Positions 17,535 to 26,208 of a stretch of DNA of 64,000 nt are shown in pieces (the stretch's first letter is position 1; each line of letters opens with the position of its first letter). Made by a program: the position numbers and the translations under genes. Source of the DNA: Fulvivirga sp. M361 (GTDB lineage Bacteria; Bacteroidota; Bacteroidia; Cytophagales; Cyclobacteriaceae); contig NZ_VKDC01000019.1 in the NCBI RefSeq assembly GCF_007097395.1, forward strand, positions 105,237 through 169,236. Direction: 5' to 3'. The notes beneath the pieces are model-generated. The model was not told where the DNA came from, searched no databases, and saw only the letters and a list, made by a program, of their open reading frames with translations.

Positions 17535-18821
17535 TTATCGTAAAGTATCCAGCCATAATGCAGTCCAATCATCCATTGGATCCACTGCCCCAATAAAAGT
17601 GACAGGAGTAAACCATTGATCTATAGTAGAAGGGTCAAAACTACCGGCAGCTATACCGATAAACCCTTCCAAAACCGGTTCGGAATTGAAGAGATTGGAT
17701 GGATCGTTCAAAAACGCATCTGCATTGTTAAAATCCCGGGCATTGACATCGCCCACGGCGTTAGCAAAAACAATCGAGTGCTCTACGTTAAGTGTTTTGT
17801 CATTAACAAACACTGCCGAAGCTTCATCTACATCAATGCCGTGATTAGAAAAATTAGTGACAATAGCATTATAAATATGTCCTCTGGTGCCATTTCTTAA
17901 TTTAATGCCAATATTTTCGTCATCCGCATCTTTAGCCCCTATAAGTGTTATGTTGGAAAGGACAGGATCTGAAAAGGGAAGAGCATTAATATCACCACCA
18001 TTATTATCAGCTTCAATAGCCCGATCACCTTTAAAAGGATCTTGCTGAGCCACCCAAAACTGTCCGTAACCGCTCCACCCATAGGTCCAGTCAAAAGCAT
18101 CATCACCGTTACCCAGTGATACAATGTACCTTGCATTTACAGTTCCTCCAAAAAATTCAAAGCCATCATCTTTACCATACAAGGCTTCTACATATTCTAT
18201 TACCGTGCTTCTGCCTACCCCATTGAGTGAGATACTATTCAATTCGTTCTCCTCGCCTAGCTGCTTACCGGCATATTCTACAATCACATACCTAAGAATT
18301 CCGGAGTTATCTTCAGTATCGGTACCACCGTATAAACCAGTGTCACCTTCTCCCTGAATTTCTCCGCCAGCCACATTAATGGGAGCCCTTCCATTGAGAA
18401 TAATACCTCCCCAATCACCAGGCTGTGGAATACTGGTAAGCTTACGTATAGTGGTAAAAACAATAGGTTGGGAACGGGTCCCCTCTGCTAACAGACGACC
18501 ACCTCTTTGAATAGATAAAAAAGCTGTTTTCTCGTTAAAAGCAGCATATATCTTAGTACCGGGCTCTATACTTAATGTAACACCTTCATTGACAAAAATA
18601 CCTCCATCTAACAACCAATTTCGGTCACTTGAGAGTGTAAGGTTCTGGCTTATCGTACCTCGTAATTCGCTAAAGGTTAGATTACCAAGCTTCACTTCAA
18701 TAATCTCCAGATCTCCTATTTTTTCTATAACCGCTACCTCATCCAGGTCGTTACACGAAAAATCTATCACACTGATTAACAGCATAATGATTAATTTACT
18801 ATACCCTTTCAATCTTCTCAT
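17535..18821 (-). CDS. Lipoprotein with beta-helix-like repeats, partner of the TonB receptor
   Basis: 428 residues from MRRLKGYSKLIIMLLISV; a longer start at 18848 is possible. A lipobox-like Cys (VIDFSC) follows the hydrophobic segment. The body has beta-helix features: 'LSIEPGTKIYA' as in secreted beta-helix proteins, 'GDWGGIILNGRAPIN', and regularly spaced 'GDDAFDW', 'GIDVDEASAVF' turns. Similar Bacteroidota lipoproteins are commonly paired with TonB receptors; the exact role is unknown. The 12-bp spacing to the receptor supports an operon. It might capture a ligand at the surface or act as a plug-like lid, which is inference from the pairing. Confidence 0.75.
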   Translation of the reverse strand: MRRLKGYSKLIIMLLISVIDFSCNDLDEVAVIEKIGDLEIIEVKLGNLTFSELRGTISQNLTLSSDRNWLLDGGIFVNEGVTLSIEPGTKIYAAFNEKTAFLSIQRGGRLLAEGTRSQPIVFTTIRKLTSIPQPGDWGGIILNGRAPINVAGGEIQGEGDTGLYGGTDTEDNSGILRYVIVEYAGKQLGEENELNSISLNGVGRSTVIEYVEALYGKDDGFEFFGGTVNARYIVSLGNGDDAFDWTYGWSGYGQFWVAQQDPFKGDRAIEADNNGGDINALPFSDPVLSNITLIGAKDADDENIGIKLRNGTRGHIYNAIVTNFSNHGIDVDEASAVFVNDKTLNVEHSIVFANAVGDVNARDFNNADAFLNDPSNLFNSEPVLEGFIGIAAGSFDPSTIDQWFTPVTFIGAVDPMDDWTALWLDTLR

Positions 18822-18923
18822 GATAATCCTTTTTTTTGCATATTTCAAAGTACGACAATATACACACCACTGACAATCAGTGAACTACGGTAAAAATTTA
18901 TAGGCAGATAGGCTTAAGGGTTG

Positions 18924-18941
18924 GTAGGTAAGTCTACCTAC
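18924..18941 (-). promoter_or_regulatory. Small perfect hairpin upstream of the lipoprotein/receptor operon
   Basis: GTAGGTA and TACCTAC flank a 4-base loop about 100 bp upstream of the lipoprotein start. It could be an operator or lie in the untranslated leader. The evidence is only the 7-bp perfect inverted repeat in a short intergenic region. Confidence 0.3.
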
Positions 18942-19040
18942 AAGAAATAAATCGTCCGGAAAAAATTATGACGGTCTCTGAATGCAAAAGCTCCGGAAAG
19001 TCGGGCCACGGTGAATGCCCTATAAATCGAATGGTATTGA

Positions 19041-20150
19041 TCAGGGAATGTAAGTAACGGTCACTCTAAACTTGTTATCAATAGCCCCAAGGCTATTATA
19101 GGCGGATTTTGATAGTTTGATAAGAATATTTTGGTTGGCACCGGTATTGGGGAGCTTTCCAAGGACCCTGACAAATACTTCCTGATCATTCATATCATTT
19201 TTTACACGCAAAATAGTACCCACTTTTGCGGTTCGATGAAGCGCCAGGTACTTGCGTGTATTCTCCGTACCTTCTATCACCTCAGCCAATCCGGACTCCA
19301 CAATTTCTTCAAAGTTAATACGTTGGTTTTCTTCGTCATACTTACGCGCTGCATCCAGTGCCTTTGTAACAGGCCCTTTATCTTCTTCTACTTGTGTAGC
19401 TACCTCCCGGAGCGTTGAGTCACCGGGAATATCATCATTCACCGGGATAGTGTCAATAACAATTGAAGGGTCAGCGATCATCAATTGTTGACCAATATTC
19501 AAGCTATTTGTCACCAGACCATTCCATTTTTTCAGTTGTTCAATTGAAACATCGTACTTTTTCGATAGTGAATACAATGTTTCAGAAGCTTGCACAATGT
19601 GTATCTTTTCAGGATCTGACAGCATTTGTGATGCATCAGGGTCTTCCACCGATACCAAATTTTTAATCACCAACTCCTGCCCTATTTCGAGTGAATTACT
19701 GTGCAGATCATTCCATGCCTTGATCTGTTCGACAGATACGTTGTAGATCCTTGAAATGCCAAACAGTGTCTGCTTTTCTTCAACGATATGTTTTTTTTCA
19801 GAGGGAGTTTTTTTTTCTGATGAAGGTTGGGTCAACAGCGGCTGCGGGGATTGATGCGTCGGTAAGGGGACACGGGCATTAATTTTAGCTACCTTTTTCT
19901 TAACTACCACGGGTACCCGGATGGTATTACCAATTTCCAAACCAAACTCTGTAGGTGGGTTATGTTCTATGATCCTGTAAATAGGTATCTCATACTTTCT
20001 GGACAATGAGTAAAGTGTTTCCTTTTCTTCTACCCTATGAATGATAAACTTTCTACCGTCTATCTCTTCTATCCCTATTGAATCCTGAACGTTCAGGGCA
20101 AAGCCGGAAAACCCGGATATCATTAAATGTAATACAACTAAGAATCTCAT
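19041..20150 (-). CDS. LysM-repeat protein with C-terminal double-psi barrel-like domain
   Basis: 369 residues with a signal peptide ('MRFLVVLHLMISGFSGFAL'). Three LysM repeats bind peptidoglycan: around residues 34-80 ('ETLYSLSRKYEIPIYRIIEH'), 122-165 ('QTLFGISRIYNVSVEQIKAW') and 184-228 ('ETLYSLSKKYDVSIEQLKKW'). The last ~90 residues ('YLALHRTAKVGTILRVKND', 'VFVRVLGKLP') resemble RlpA-like double-psi barrels, but the catalytic Asp of lytic transglycosylases is not evident. It is probably a periplasmic cell-wall-binding protein. The start overlaps the stop of the upstream gene by 4 bp, so the two are coupled. Confidence 0.88.
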   Translation of the reverse strand: MRFLVVLHLMISGFSGFALNVQDSIGIEEIDGRKFIIHRVEEKETLYSLSRKYEIPIYRIIEHNPPTEFGLEIGNTIRVPVVVKKKVAKINARVPLPTHQSPQPLLTQPSSEKKTPSEKKHIVEEKQTLFGISRIYNVSVEQIKAWNDLHSNSLEIGQELVIKNLVSVEDPDASQMLSDPEKIHIVQASETLYSLSKKYDVSIEQLKKWNGLVTNSLNIGQQLMIADPSIVIDTIPVNDDIPGDSTLREVATQVEEDKGPVTKALDAARKYDEENQRINFEEIVESGLAEVIEGTENTRKYLALHRTAKVGTILRVKNDMNDQEVFVRVLGKLPNTGANQNILIKLSKSAYNSLGAIDNKFRVTVTYIP

Positions 20151-20935
20151 TTACTGGGTAATTGGTAGCTTAAAAAATTGGTATTATCTTTTACAAAGAT
20201 AAGCGTGTCATGGAAAATGAAGAAAGCTCTGTCACTTATTCCACTTAATTCACTTCCCAAACATTCTTTCAATAAAATACTTCTATTGAAATCAATCACG
20301 AGTAAATCATTATCTAATTTCGTGCCACCTGTATAATAGGATATAACTACCACAGCATGGCCTTCATAGTAATCCACTCCACGCTCAATGTGATGCACAT
20401 TAAGAGACGCAAGAAATTCACGGACGGTATCAAAATGATCATCACCTTGTGCGTAATGGAACGGATACTGCACGTGATTAGTATCTTCTTGTGTTTTGGA
20501 AGACGGGTTTCCTGTCATAAGGGCGCCTGAAGCAAGGTCAAATTGCCTGACAGCCATTTCTCCTTTGGTAATAGCATTGAATGAATTCATTTCAAAACTG
20601 ACTATATCCATACTTTTTTTAGTCCATGAGATACGAGACTGTTTTACATTATATCCAAAAAACTCTTTAACAGAAGGATCATCTGTCTCCGGAAAAGTGT
20701 GAAAAACAATTAGGTCTCGCGTAAAATGTGAAATGCCTATCCACCATTTTTCTTCAAATGAAATGGCTTTTTTGTTAAAAGACCTGTCAGTATGATCATA
20801 AATATAAAAGGAAGTAAAAAAATTCTGTTGATCACGTACTTCCAACAACAAATGCTGTCCCGATGATTCGGAAACTATATTCCAGATTTTACCCTCAAAG
20901 GAGTGTGAAAAGATTGGTTCCAGTATTCTTGCCAA
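20147..20935 (-). CDS. Conserved hypothetical protein, possibly DUF4905
   Basis: 262 residues, no signal peptide, rich in Trp/Phe and beta-strand-like segments ('EEKWWIGISHFTRDLIVFHTF', 'GHAVVVISYYTGG'). I associate it tentatively with the DUF4905 family of Cytophagales, from general pattern and not from an alignment. No catalytic motif stands out. It is translationally coupled to the LysM protein and diverges from the nfeD-like gene across a 75-bp gap. Confidence 0.6.
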   Translation of the reverse strand: MARILEPIFSHSFEGKIWNIVSESSGQHLLLEVRDQQNFFTSFYIYDHTDRSFNKKAISFEEKWWIGISHFTRDLIVFHTFPETDDPSVKEFFGYNVKQSRISWTKKSMDIVSFEMNSFNAITKGEMAVRQFDLASGALMTGNPSSKTQEDTNHVQYPFHYAQGDDHFDTVREFLASLNVHHIERGVDYYEGHAVVVISYYTGGTKLDNDLLVIDFNRSILLKECLGSELSGISDRAFFIFHDTLIFVKDNTNFLSYQLPSK

Positions 20936-21009
20936 CTCGATTTATTCGCTATCTTAGAAATGAATTAATTCAATGGAACGCTAAAATTACAAGTATCAAG
21001 CCAGTAAAT

Positions 21010-22338
21010 ATGCTACAGCGGTTATCTTTTCTATTTCTGATGGTTTCTATGTCTTCTTCTGCGCTATCACAGAATAATGTAATGATAATGGAGATCCGGT
21101 CTGAAATAGATCCCAGAATGTCAAGATATGTGGAACTGGCCCTGAAGCATGCAGAGGAGATAGAGGCGGATTACGTTATAGTAGACATGGACACGTATGG
21201 TGGCATTGTCACAGATGCCAAAGATATTGTGGAACGTATCATGGAATTCAAAAAGCCCGTTTGGGTATTCATTAACAATGATGCAGCTTCAGCAGGCGCT
21301 TTGATCTCCATTGCCTGTGACAGCATTTATATGGCCCCTGGAGCCAATATTGGAGCAGCCACAGTGGTAACGGGCGATGGAGAAGCGGCACCGGACAAAT
21401 ATCAATCGTATATGCGCAGTACTATGCGTTCTATTGCAGAAGAAAAAGGGCGTAATCCTCAAATCGCCGAGGCCATGGTGGATGAGACCATCGAAATAGA
21501 TAGTATCAGTAAATCCGGGCAGGTGATTACCTTTTCCACTTCGGAAGCGATAAAATATGGGTTCTGTGAAGCTAAGATGAACAGTATTGAAGAGATATTA
21601 GAACGAAATGGTGTTGAGAATTATGAATTGACCACGTATCATTTATCCTCTACGGATAAGATTATTGCCATATTTTTAAACCCGGTCATAAGTGGTATAC
21701 TTATCCTGGTAATCGTTGGTGGTATTTGGTTTGAGTTACAGACACCAGGTGTCGGCTTTCCCATTGCTGCCGCGGTGATTGCCGCTATTCTTTACTTTGT
21801 ACCCTACTACCTCACCGGCCTGGCAGAAAACTGGGAAGTGATCATTTTCTTTGTCGGTCTCTTATTAATAGCTGCTGAAGTCTTTGTTATTCCCGGGTTT
21901 GGAGTAGCCGGCGTATTGGGAATCCTGTTTACGGTAAGTTCACTGGTACTGGTTATGCTAAATAATGATGCTTTTGACTTTTCATTCGTACCTTTCGGCA
22001 CTATTTTCAAAGCGGTGATCGTGGTAATGACCGGCATGTTGGGAAGTATTGTACTTTTCATAATAGGTGGTGCAAAGTTAGCTACAACAAGTGCGTTCAG
22101 TCGATTCACGTTAACGGATACTATGGAAAAGAAGTCAGGGTATACTTCTAACTTCAGAAAAGAGTCTCAAATGGGTAAAACCGGTACAGCCTATACCATC
22201 TTACGGCCAAGTGGGAAGGTGATGATTGAAGGTGAACTCTATGATGCCTTCACAGGTAGCGGATACATCGAGAAAGGCAGTAATGTCGTCGTAATCCGGG
22301 AAGAAGGTGTATCGTTAAAAGTGAAGTTATCAGAATGA
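21010..22338 (+). CDS. NfeD/ClpP-class membrane-bound serine protease
   Basis: 442 residues from the ATG at 21010 (MLQRLSFLFLMVSMSSSALS, a signal peptide); the open frame to 20863 would run into the divergent gene and is not used. The N-terminal ~200 residues are a ClpP-like Ser/Lys-dyad protease domain: 'DMDTYGGIVTDAKDI' and the nucleophile in 'NDAASAGALIS'. Four to five membrane helices follow, and the last ~65 residues form the NfeD OB-fold ('GKTGTAYTILRPSGKVMIEG'). Such proteases act with stomatin/flotillin-type partners in membrane quality control. The neighbouring kdsB overlaps by 4 bp. No stomatin-like gene is next to it, unlike many nfeD loci. Confidence 0.92.
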   Translation: MLQRLSFLFLMVSMSSSALSQNNVMIMEIRSEIDPRMSRYVELALKHAEEIEADYVIVDMDTYGGIVTDAKDIVERIMEFKKPVWVFINNDAASAGALISIACDSIYMAPGANIGAATVVTGDGEAAPDKYQSYMRSTMRSIAEEKGRNPQIAEAMVDETIEIDSISKSGQVITFSTSEAIKYGFCEAKMNSIEEILERNGVENYELTTYHLSSTDKIIAIFLNPVISGILILVIVGGIWFELQTPGVGFPIAAAVIAAILYFVPYYLTGLAENWEVIIFFVGLLLIAAEVFVIPGFGVAGVLGILFTVSSLVLVMLNNDAFDFSFVPFGTIFKAVIVVMTGMLGSIVLFIIGGAKLATTSAFSRFTLTDTMEKKSGYTSNFRKESQMGKTGTAYTILRPSGKVMIEGELYDAFTGSGYIEKGSNVVVIREEGVSLKVKLSE

Positions 22339-23072
22339 CCCGGATCATCGGAATAATCCCTGCACGTTATCATTCCACCCGTTTTCCTGCCAAAGCTTTA
22401 GCAGACATAGGTGGTAAGTCTATGATACAACGCGTGTACGAACAGGCACGTCAAGCTACTAAGCTTGACCGAGTGGTAGTAGCCACTGACCACCAGGATA
22501 TTTTGGACGCAGTAGAACGTTTCGGTGGCGATGTGGTAATGACTGATGCAAAGCATCCCAGCGGTACAGACCGTTGCCATGAGGCGCTATCCAAGCAAAG
22601 TGATCCTTTTGACTACGTGATCAATGTTCAGGGTGATGAACCTTTTATATCCCCAAAGCAGATCGACTTACTTGCCTCCTTACTGGAAGGCACCGTACAA
22701 TTGGCAACTTTGGCTAAAAAAATAGATGACCCACTGGAAATCTCAGACCCTAATGTGGTGAAAGTAGTTTTCGCTAAAAATGGAAATGCACTGCTGTTTA
22801 GCCGTGCCTCCATACCCTATGTAAGGAATACTGAAAAATCCAATTGGATAAATCACCAGGACTTCCATAAGCACATTGGGATCTATGCTTATCGGGCTGA
22901 CATTTTGCATCAAATTACCAGACTGCTGCCATCTTCCCTGGAAAAATCAGAATCTCTGGAGCAACTGCGCTGGTTAGAAAATGGTTACCAGATCAAAGTA
23001 GCAGAAACCGACTTTCCTTCCATCGGCATTGACACACCTGAAGATTTGAAGAAGATAACGCATCTTTATTGA
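22335..23072 (+). CDS. kdsB: 3-deoxy-manno-octulosonate cytidylyltransferase
   Basis: 245 residues, the normal length for KdsB. It activates Kdo with CTP to CMP-Kdo, the donor for the inner core of lipopolysaccharide. The signature N-terminus 'GIIPARYHSTRFPAKAL' holds the CTP-binding loop; 'VATDHQDI', 'HPSGTDRCHEAL', 'NVQGDEPFI' (metal-binding Asp) and 'HIGIYAYRADIL' are all present. It overlaps the nfeD-like gene by 4 bp (ATGA). The next gene encodes a lipid A deacylase-like outer-membrane protein, so this stretch touches outer-membrane lipid biology. Confidence 0.97.
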   Translation: MTRIIGIIPARYHSTRFPAKALADIGGKSMIQRVYEQARQATKLDRVVVATDHQDILDAVERFGGDVVMTDAKHPSGTDRCHEALSKQSDPFDYVINVQGDEPFISPKQIDLLASLLEGTVQLATLAKKIDDPLEISDPNVVKVVFAKNGNALLFSRASIPYVRNTEKSNWINHQDFHKHIGIYAYRADILHQITRLLPSSLEKSESLEQLRWLENGYQIKVAETDFPSIGIDTPEDLKKITHLY

Positions 23073-23152
23073 CCATTTCATGCAGTTCGTGCCCTTTAGG
23101 TTATAGGTTCATGCCCTGATTTATTAATTTCGCAACGCTTAAAAAACTTGAA

Positions 23153-24253
23153 ATGCGGAAAACCGTTTTTTTGGTAGTATGCCTCATTCCCCTGATAGGC
23201 TATGGTCAGTTTCGTAAAAAACGGAATAAAGTTATAGGGGTGGACTATTTCCAAGGTGTAATCTTTAAGCATAAAGAACAGATCTCACACCTTATTACTG
23301 ATCACCCTGTAGGATTACGAGTAACGTTGGACCAAAAAACGTGGGGGGACGAAGCCTGGGAATCACGCTACAACTTCCCGGACATGGGGATTACCTTCGT
23401 ATATGTGGATTATAAAAATCCAATTCTGGGAAAATCCATTGGTGCAATTCCTCATTTCCAGTTTTATTCAAGAAGGAACAAAAAGGCCAGAAGCCAGCTG
23501 AGCTATAAAATAGGATTAGGGCTGGGATATAACTCTGAGAAGTATAATCGTGAAACTAACAACAAAAATAATGTACTCAGCACATACCTGAGTTTTGGGA
23601 TTCTGTTTGAAGTAGCATACCAGTACGCTATAAATGATAAAATGAACCTGACAGGAGCGATGGCTATGACCCATTTTTCCAATGGGTCTATTAAAAAACC
23701 TAACTCCGGTATTAACGTATTTAGCATAAATGTAGGTCTAAATTATCGATTCAATGACGGGCCTATGGAATACATAGTGCATGAAGACCTTCCTCTCACT
23801 CATAAACCGTACGGTTTGACGATGACCTTCACCAGTGGTGCACATGAAGCATCCAGGATTGGGACCGGAACTTACCCATTCTTTGTACTCTCCGGTTTAC
23901 TGGATAAACAGTTGAATTATAAAAGCAGCATCGGCATCGGGATAGAATGGTTCCACTCTATTTCTATCAAAAAGTCACGGCAATATGATTATTGGTTAGA
24001 GGAAGGTAAAAATCCTGATTTCAATCGGATTGGGGTAATGATAGGTCACGAGTTAAGCGTAAACCAATTTTCGTTAATCGGACAAATTGGATATTATATT
24101 TATGATCCTTACGAATTATTCGATCCGATCTATTTAAGGTTAGGGTTAAGAAGGTATTTTGGTGATCGATGGTTTAGCTCCCTTTGCGTTAAGTCTCATG
24201 GAGCAAAATCAGAAGCAGCTGAGTTTGCAGTAGGTTATAAGATCAAATGGTAA
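23153..24253 (+). CDS. PagL-like lipid A deacylase / acyloxyacyl hydrolase family outer-membrane protein
   Basis: 366 residues with a signal peptide (MRKTVFLVVCLIPLIGYGQ) and beta-barrel-like alternation. The diagnostic stretch 'MTHFSNGSIKKPNSGIN' (about residues 176-192) corresponds to the catalytic His-Ser-containing strand of the PagL/acyloxyacyl hydrolase family (H-[FIS]-S-N-x-x). PagL removes the 3-O acyl chain of lipid A in the outer membrane. At 366 residues this is roughly twice PagL length; the second half looks like further barrel strands, a form common in Bacteroidota. It lies 81 bp after kdsB and overlaps the next gene by 7 bp. Confidence 0.8.
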   Translation: MRKTVFLVVCLIPLIGYGQFRKKRNKVIGVDYFQGVIFKHKEQISHLITDHPVGLRVTLDQKTWGDEAWESRYNFPDMGITFVYVDYKNPILGKSIGAIPHFQFYSRRNKKARSQLSYKIGLGLGYNSEKYNRETNNKNNVLSTYLSFGILFEVAYQYAINDKMNLTGAMAMTHFSNGSIKKPNSGINVFSINVGLNYRFNDGPMEYIVHEDLPLTHKPYGLTMTFTSGAHEASRIGTGTYPFFVLSGLLDKQLNYKSSIGIGIEWFHSISIKKSRQYDYWLEEGKNPDFNRIGVMIGHELSVNQFSLIGQIGYYIYDPYELFDPIYLRLGLRRYFGDRWFSSLCVKSHGAKSEAAEFAVGYKIKW

Positions 24254-24984
24254 AGCAATATATTGTAGTTTTTCTTACTTTATTAGTCGCGGCGGCCTGC
24301 AATGACTTAGATGCACCGGATTGTCTCCAGGCAGCCGGTGATACAAAAACATTCTTACTGGAAACAGAAGAATTCTCCGCTTTGGAGATCAACAATGAAT
24401 TTGAAGTTATTCTTCAACAGGGAAGTGAACAAAAAGTACAACTTAACATTGGAGAAAATCTGATCAATGACATTTCGGCAAACGTAGAAGAAAATACCCT
24501 GATAATAGCAGATAATAACGGTTGCTCCTGGGTACGTCCATTGACTTTTCCTAAGCTCCTGATCACTACTCCCAGCCTTATACAGGTAAGGCAGAATGGA
24601 GGGGGTATAATTAAATCAGATGGTATATTGGGGTTTAATAATCTTCATTTAATTTCAGAAGGTAAAACGGGTGACTTTGAGCTTTCTGTTAATTGTGATG
24701 AATTAACTATCACAAATAATAATCTTTCAAACTACCATATAACCGGTACTGTTAATAATCTAAGCGTAGGCTTTTTTGCAGGTGATGGGCGTTTTGAAGG
24801 AGCTGACCTTCAAGCTGATTTCGTGAATGTTTTCCAGCGAGGTACAAACGACATAATAGTCTTTGCAAATAAAGAATTGACCGGAAGTATAATTTCCACC
24901 GGAAATTTGATCTACACCAAAACAAAACCTGAGGTGCTCAATGTTTCTTTGGAAGGAAAAGGGAAACTCATTTTCAGGAAATAA
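24247..24984 (+). CDS. DUF2807 (head GIN domain-like) lipoprotein
   Basis: 245 residues starting with a lipoprotein signal (MVKQYIVVFLTLLVAAAC). The 'FSALEINNEFEVILQQGSEQ' segment is the classic opening of DUF2807, a beta-helix-like putative auto-transporter adhesin-type domain widespread in Bacteroidota; the rest consists of short repeated beta strands. No enzymatic motif is seen. It overlaps the PagL-like gene by 7 bp and lies 3 bp before the FMN reductase gene, so it sits inside the same transcript. Function unknown. Confidence 0.85.
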   Translation: MVKQYIVVFLTLLVAAACNDLDAPDCLQAAGDTKTFLLETEEFSALEINNEFEVILQQGSEQKVQLNIGENLINDISANVEENTLIIADNNGCSWVRPLTFPKLLITTPSLIQVRQNGGGIIKSDGILGFNNLHLISEGKTGDFELSVNCDELTITNNNLSNYHITGTVNNLSVGFFAGDGRFEGADLQADFVNVFQRGTNDIIVFANKELTGSIISTGNLIYTKTKPEVLNVSLEGKGKLIFRK

Positions 24985-24987
24985 TTT

Positions 24988-25518
24988 ATGAACGACATCT
25001 TAATCATTTGTGGAACAAATAGAAAAGATTCCATATCCAAAAAAATAGCATTGATCTACCAATCACTTCTCGAAGAATTGGGCCAATCCACACAACTGAT
25101 TGACCTACTCGAGTTACCGAATGATTTTGCATTCAGCGCTCTTTATGAAAATTCTGGGAAAAACACCCAATTCAATACGTATCGCACGCTAATGTTAGAA
25201 GCTCAAAAATTTGTATTTGTAGTACCCGAATACAATGGCTCCTTTCCGGGGGTATTGAAAACTTTTATTGACGGGCTTAAATTCCCCGGAACATTCACTG
25301 ATAAAAAATGTGCCCTGGTAGGTGTATCATCAGGTGTGCAAGGCGCAGGGTTGGCACTGAGTCATCTTACAGATATCTTTAATTATTGTGGCACATACGT
25401 TCTTCCTGTCAAACCCAAACTGGCCCTGATAGACGATCATTTTCAAAATGGGGTAATCACCAATAAGCTCTACCTTGAATTACTCCAAATACAAGCAGCT
25501 AAACTTATAGCATTTTAA
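24988..25518 (+). CDS. NADPH-dependent FMN reductase family flavoprotein
   Basis: 176 residues, matching the flavodoxin-like NADPH-dependent FMN reductase family. The phosphate-binding loop is 'GTNRKDSISKKIA' near the N-terminus, and the flavin-contacting motif 'VPEYNGSFPGVLKTFIDGL' (about residues 79-97) is characteristic. 'ALVGVSSGVQGAG' forms the next strand-loop. It reduces FMN or quinone-type acceptors in the cytosol. It ends the kdsB-PagL-DUF2807 transcript and is followed by a 336-bp gap. Confidence 0.93.
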   Translation: MNDILIICGTNRKDSISKKIALIYQSLLEELGQSTQLIDLLELPNDFAFSALYENSGKNTQFNTYRTLMLEAQKFVFVVPEYNGSFPGVLKTFIDGLKFPGTFTDKKCALVGVSSGVQGAGLALSHLTDIFNYCGTYVLPVKPKLALIDDHFQNGVITNKLYLELLQIQAAKLIAF

Positions 25519-25854
25519 GATAGCCTGGTGATAGGTCTTATCTATTTTAACGCATTAAGAACTATAAATACGATATATTTTTGTTCTATCAGAGCGAATG
25601 CAACAAAAGTAAATGCAATGAGTAGCGAACAATGACTTAAGCTGCCTCATTGATTGTATCAATCCTATGCCCATGCTTTGTCTCCACACAGCATTCATCA
25701 TCATGCAATACCTTTTCACACCTATTTATGGTCATTCGTCATACTATCACCTGAATAATCTGCACTAAGGTTTCTTTGACATTGGAAGCGGTTTACTTTG
25801 ACAATATTCTTATTTTATGTATATTTAATTTTCTTATATATATAATATACTAAA
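25519..25854. other. 336-bp intergenic stretch holding the PadR promoter
   Basis: No ORF is credible here. The last 80 bases are very AT-rich, with 'CTTTGACAATATTC' and an alternating TA tract ('TTATATATATAATATAC') ending directly before the PadR start; this is a plausible promoter/operator area for PadR autorepression. The upstream 250 bases carry no obvious repeat or hairpin. Confidence 0.4.
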
Positions 25855-26208
25855 ATGGCAGCTCAGGAATTCATCAAAGGGACTATTAAAACATTGGTTC
25901 TCAAGTTACTATCAGAAAAAAGAAAGATGTACGGTTATGAAATTAGTTCCAAAGTGAAGGAACTTTCGAATGAAGAAATACAGCTTACTTATGGTGCGCT
26001 TTATCCTATACTTTATAAAATGGAGTCAGAAGGGTTATTAAGTGCTGAATCAGAGCTTGTAGATAATCGTGCCAGGAAGTATTACTCTCTTACAAAGAAG
26101 GGAAATGAAATGGCCAAAGTAAAGGTCTCCGAATTAGAGCAATTCATTGACACGGTCAAGGGAATACTACTCGCACCAAAAAGGAGCTTTGAAATATGGG
26201 GCCGTTGA
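25855..26208 (+). CDS. PadR-family transcriptional regulator
   Basis: 117 residues: the winged-helix PadR fold with 'GTIKTLVLKLLSEKRKMYGYEI' at the N-terminus, 'LTYGALYPILYKMESEGLL' as the recognition helix and wing, and 'ARKYYSLTKKGNEM'. PadR proteins repress a linked gene until a ligand or stress signal appears. The downstream membrane protein overlaps by 13 bp, so it is the obvious partner. The TA-rich tract right before the start is a candidate operator. Confidence 0.95.
   Translation: MAAQEFIKGTIKTLVLKLLSEKRKMYGYEISSKVKELSNEEIQLTYGALYPILYKMESEGLLSAESELVDNRARKYYSLTKKGNEMAKVKVSELEQFIDTVKGILLAPKRSFEIWGR

Noticed and set aside
20863..21009. 49-residue extension of the NfeD-like protein
   Set aside because: Runs into the divergent gene; the signal peptide begins at 21010.
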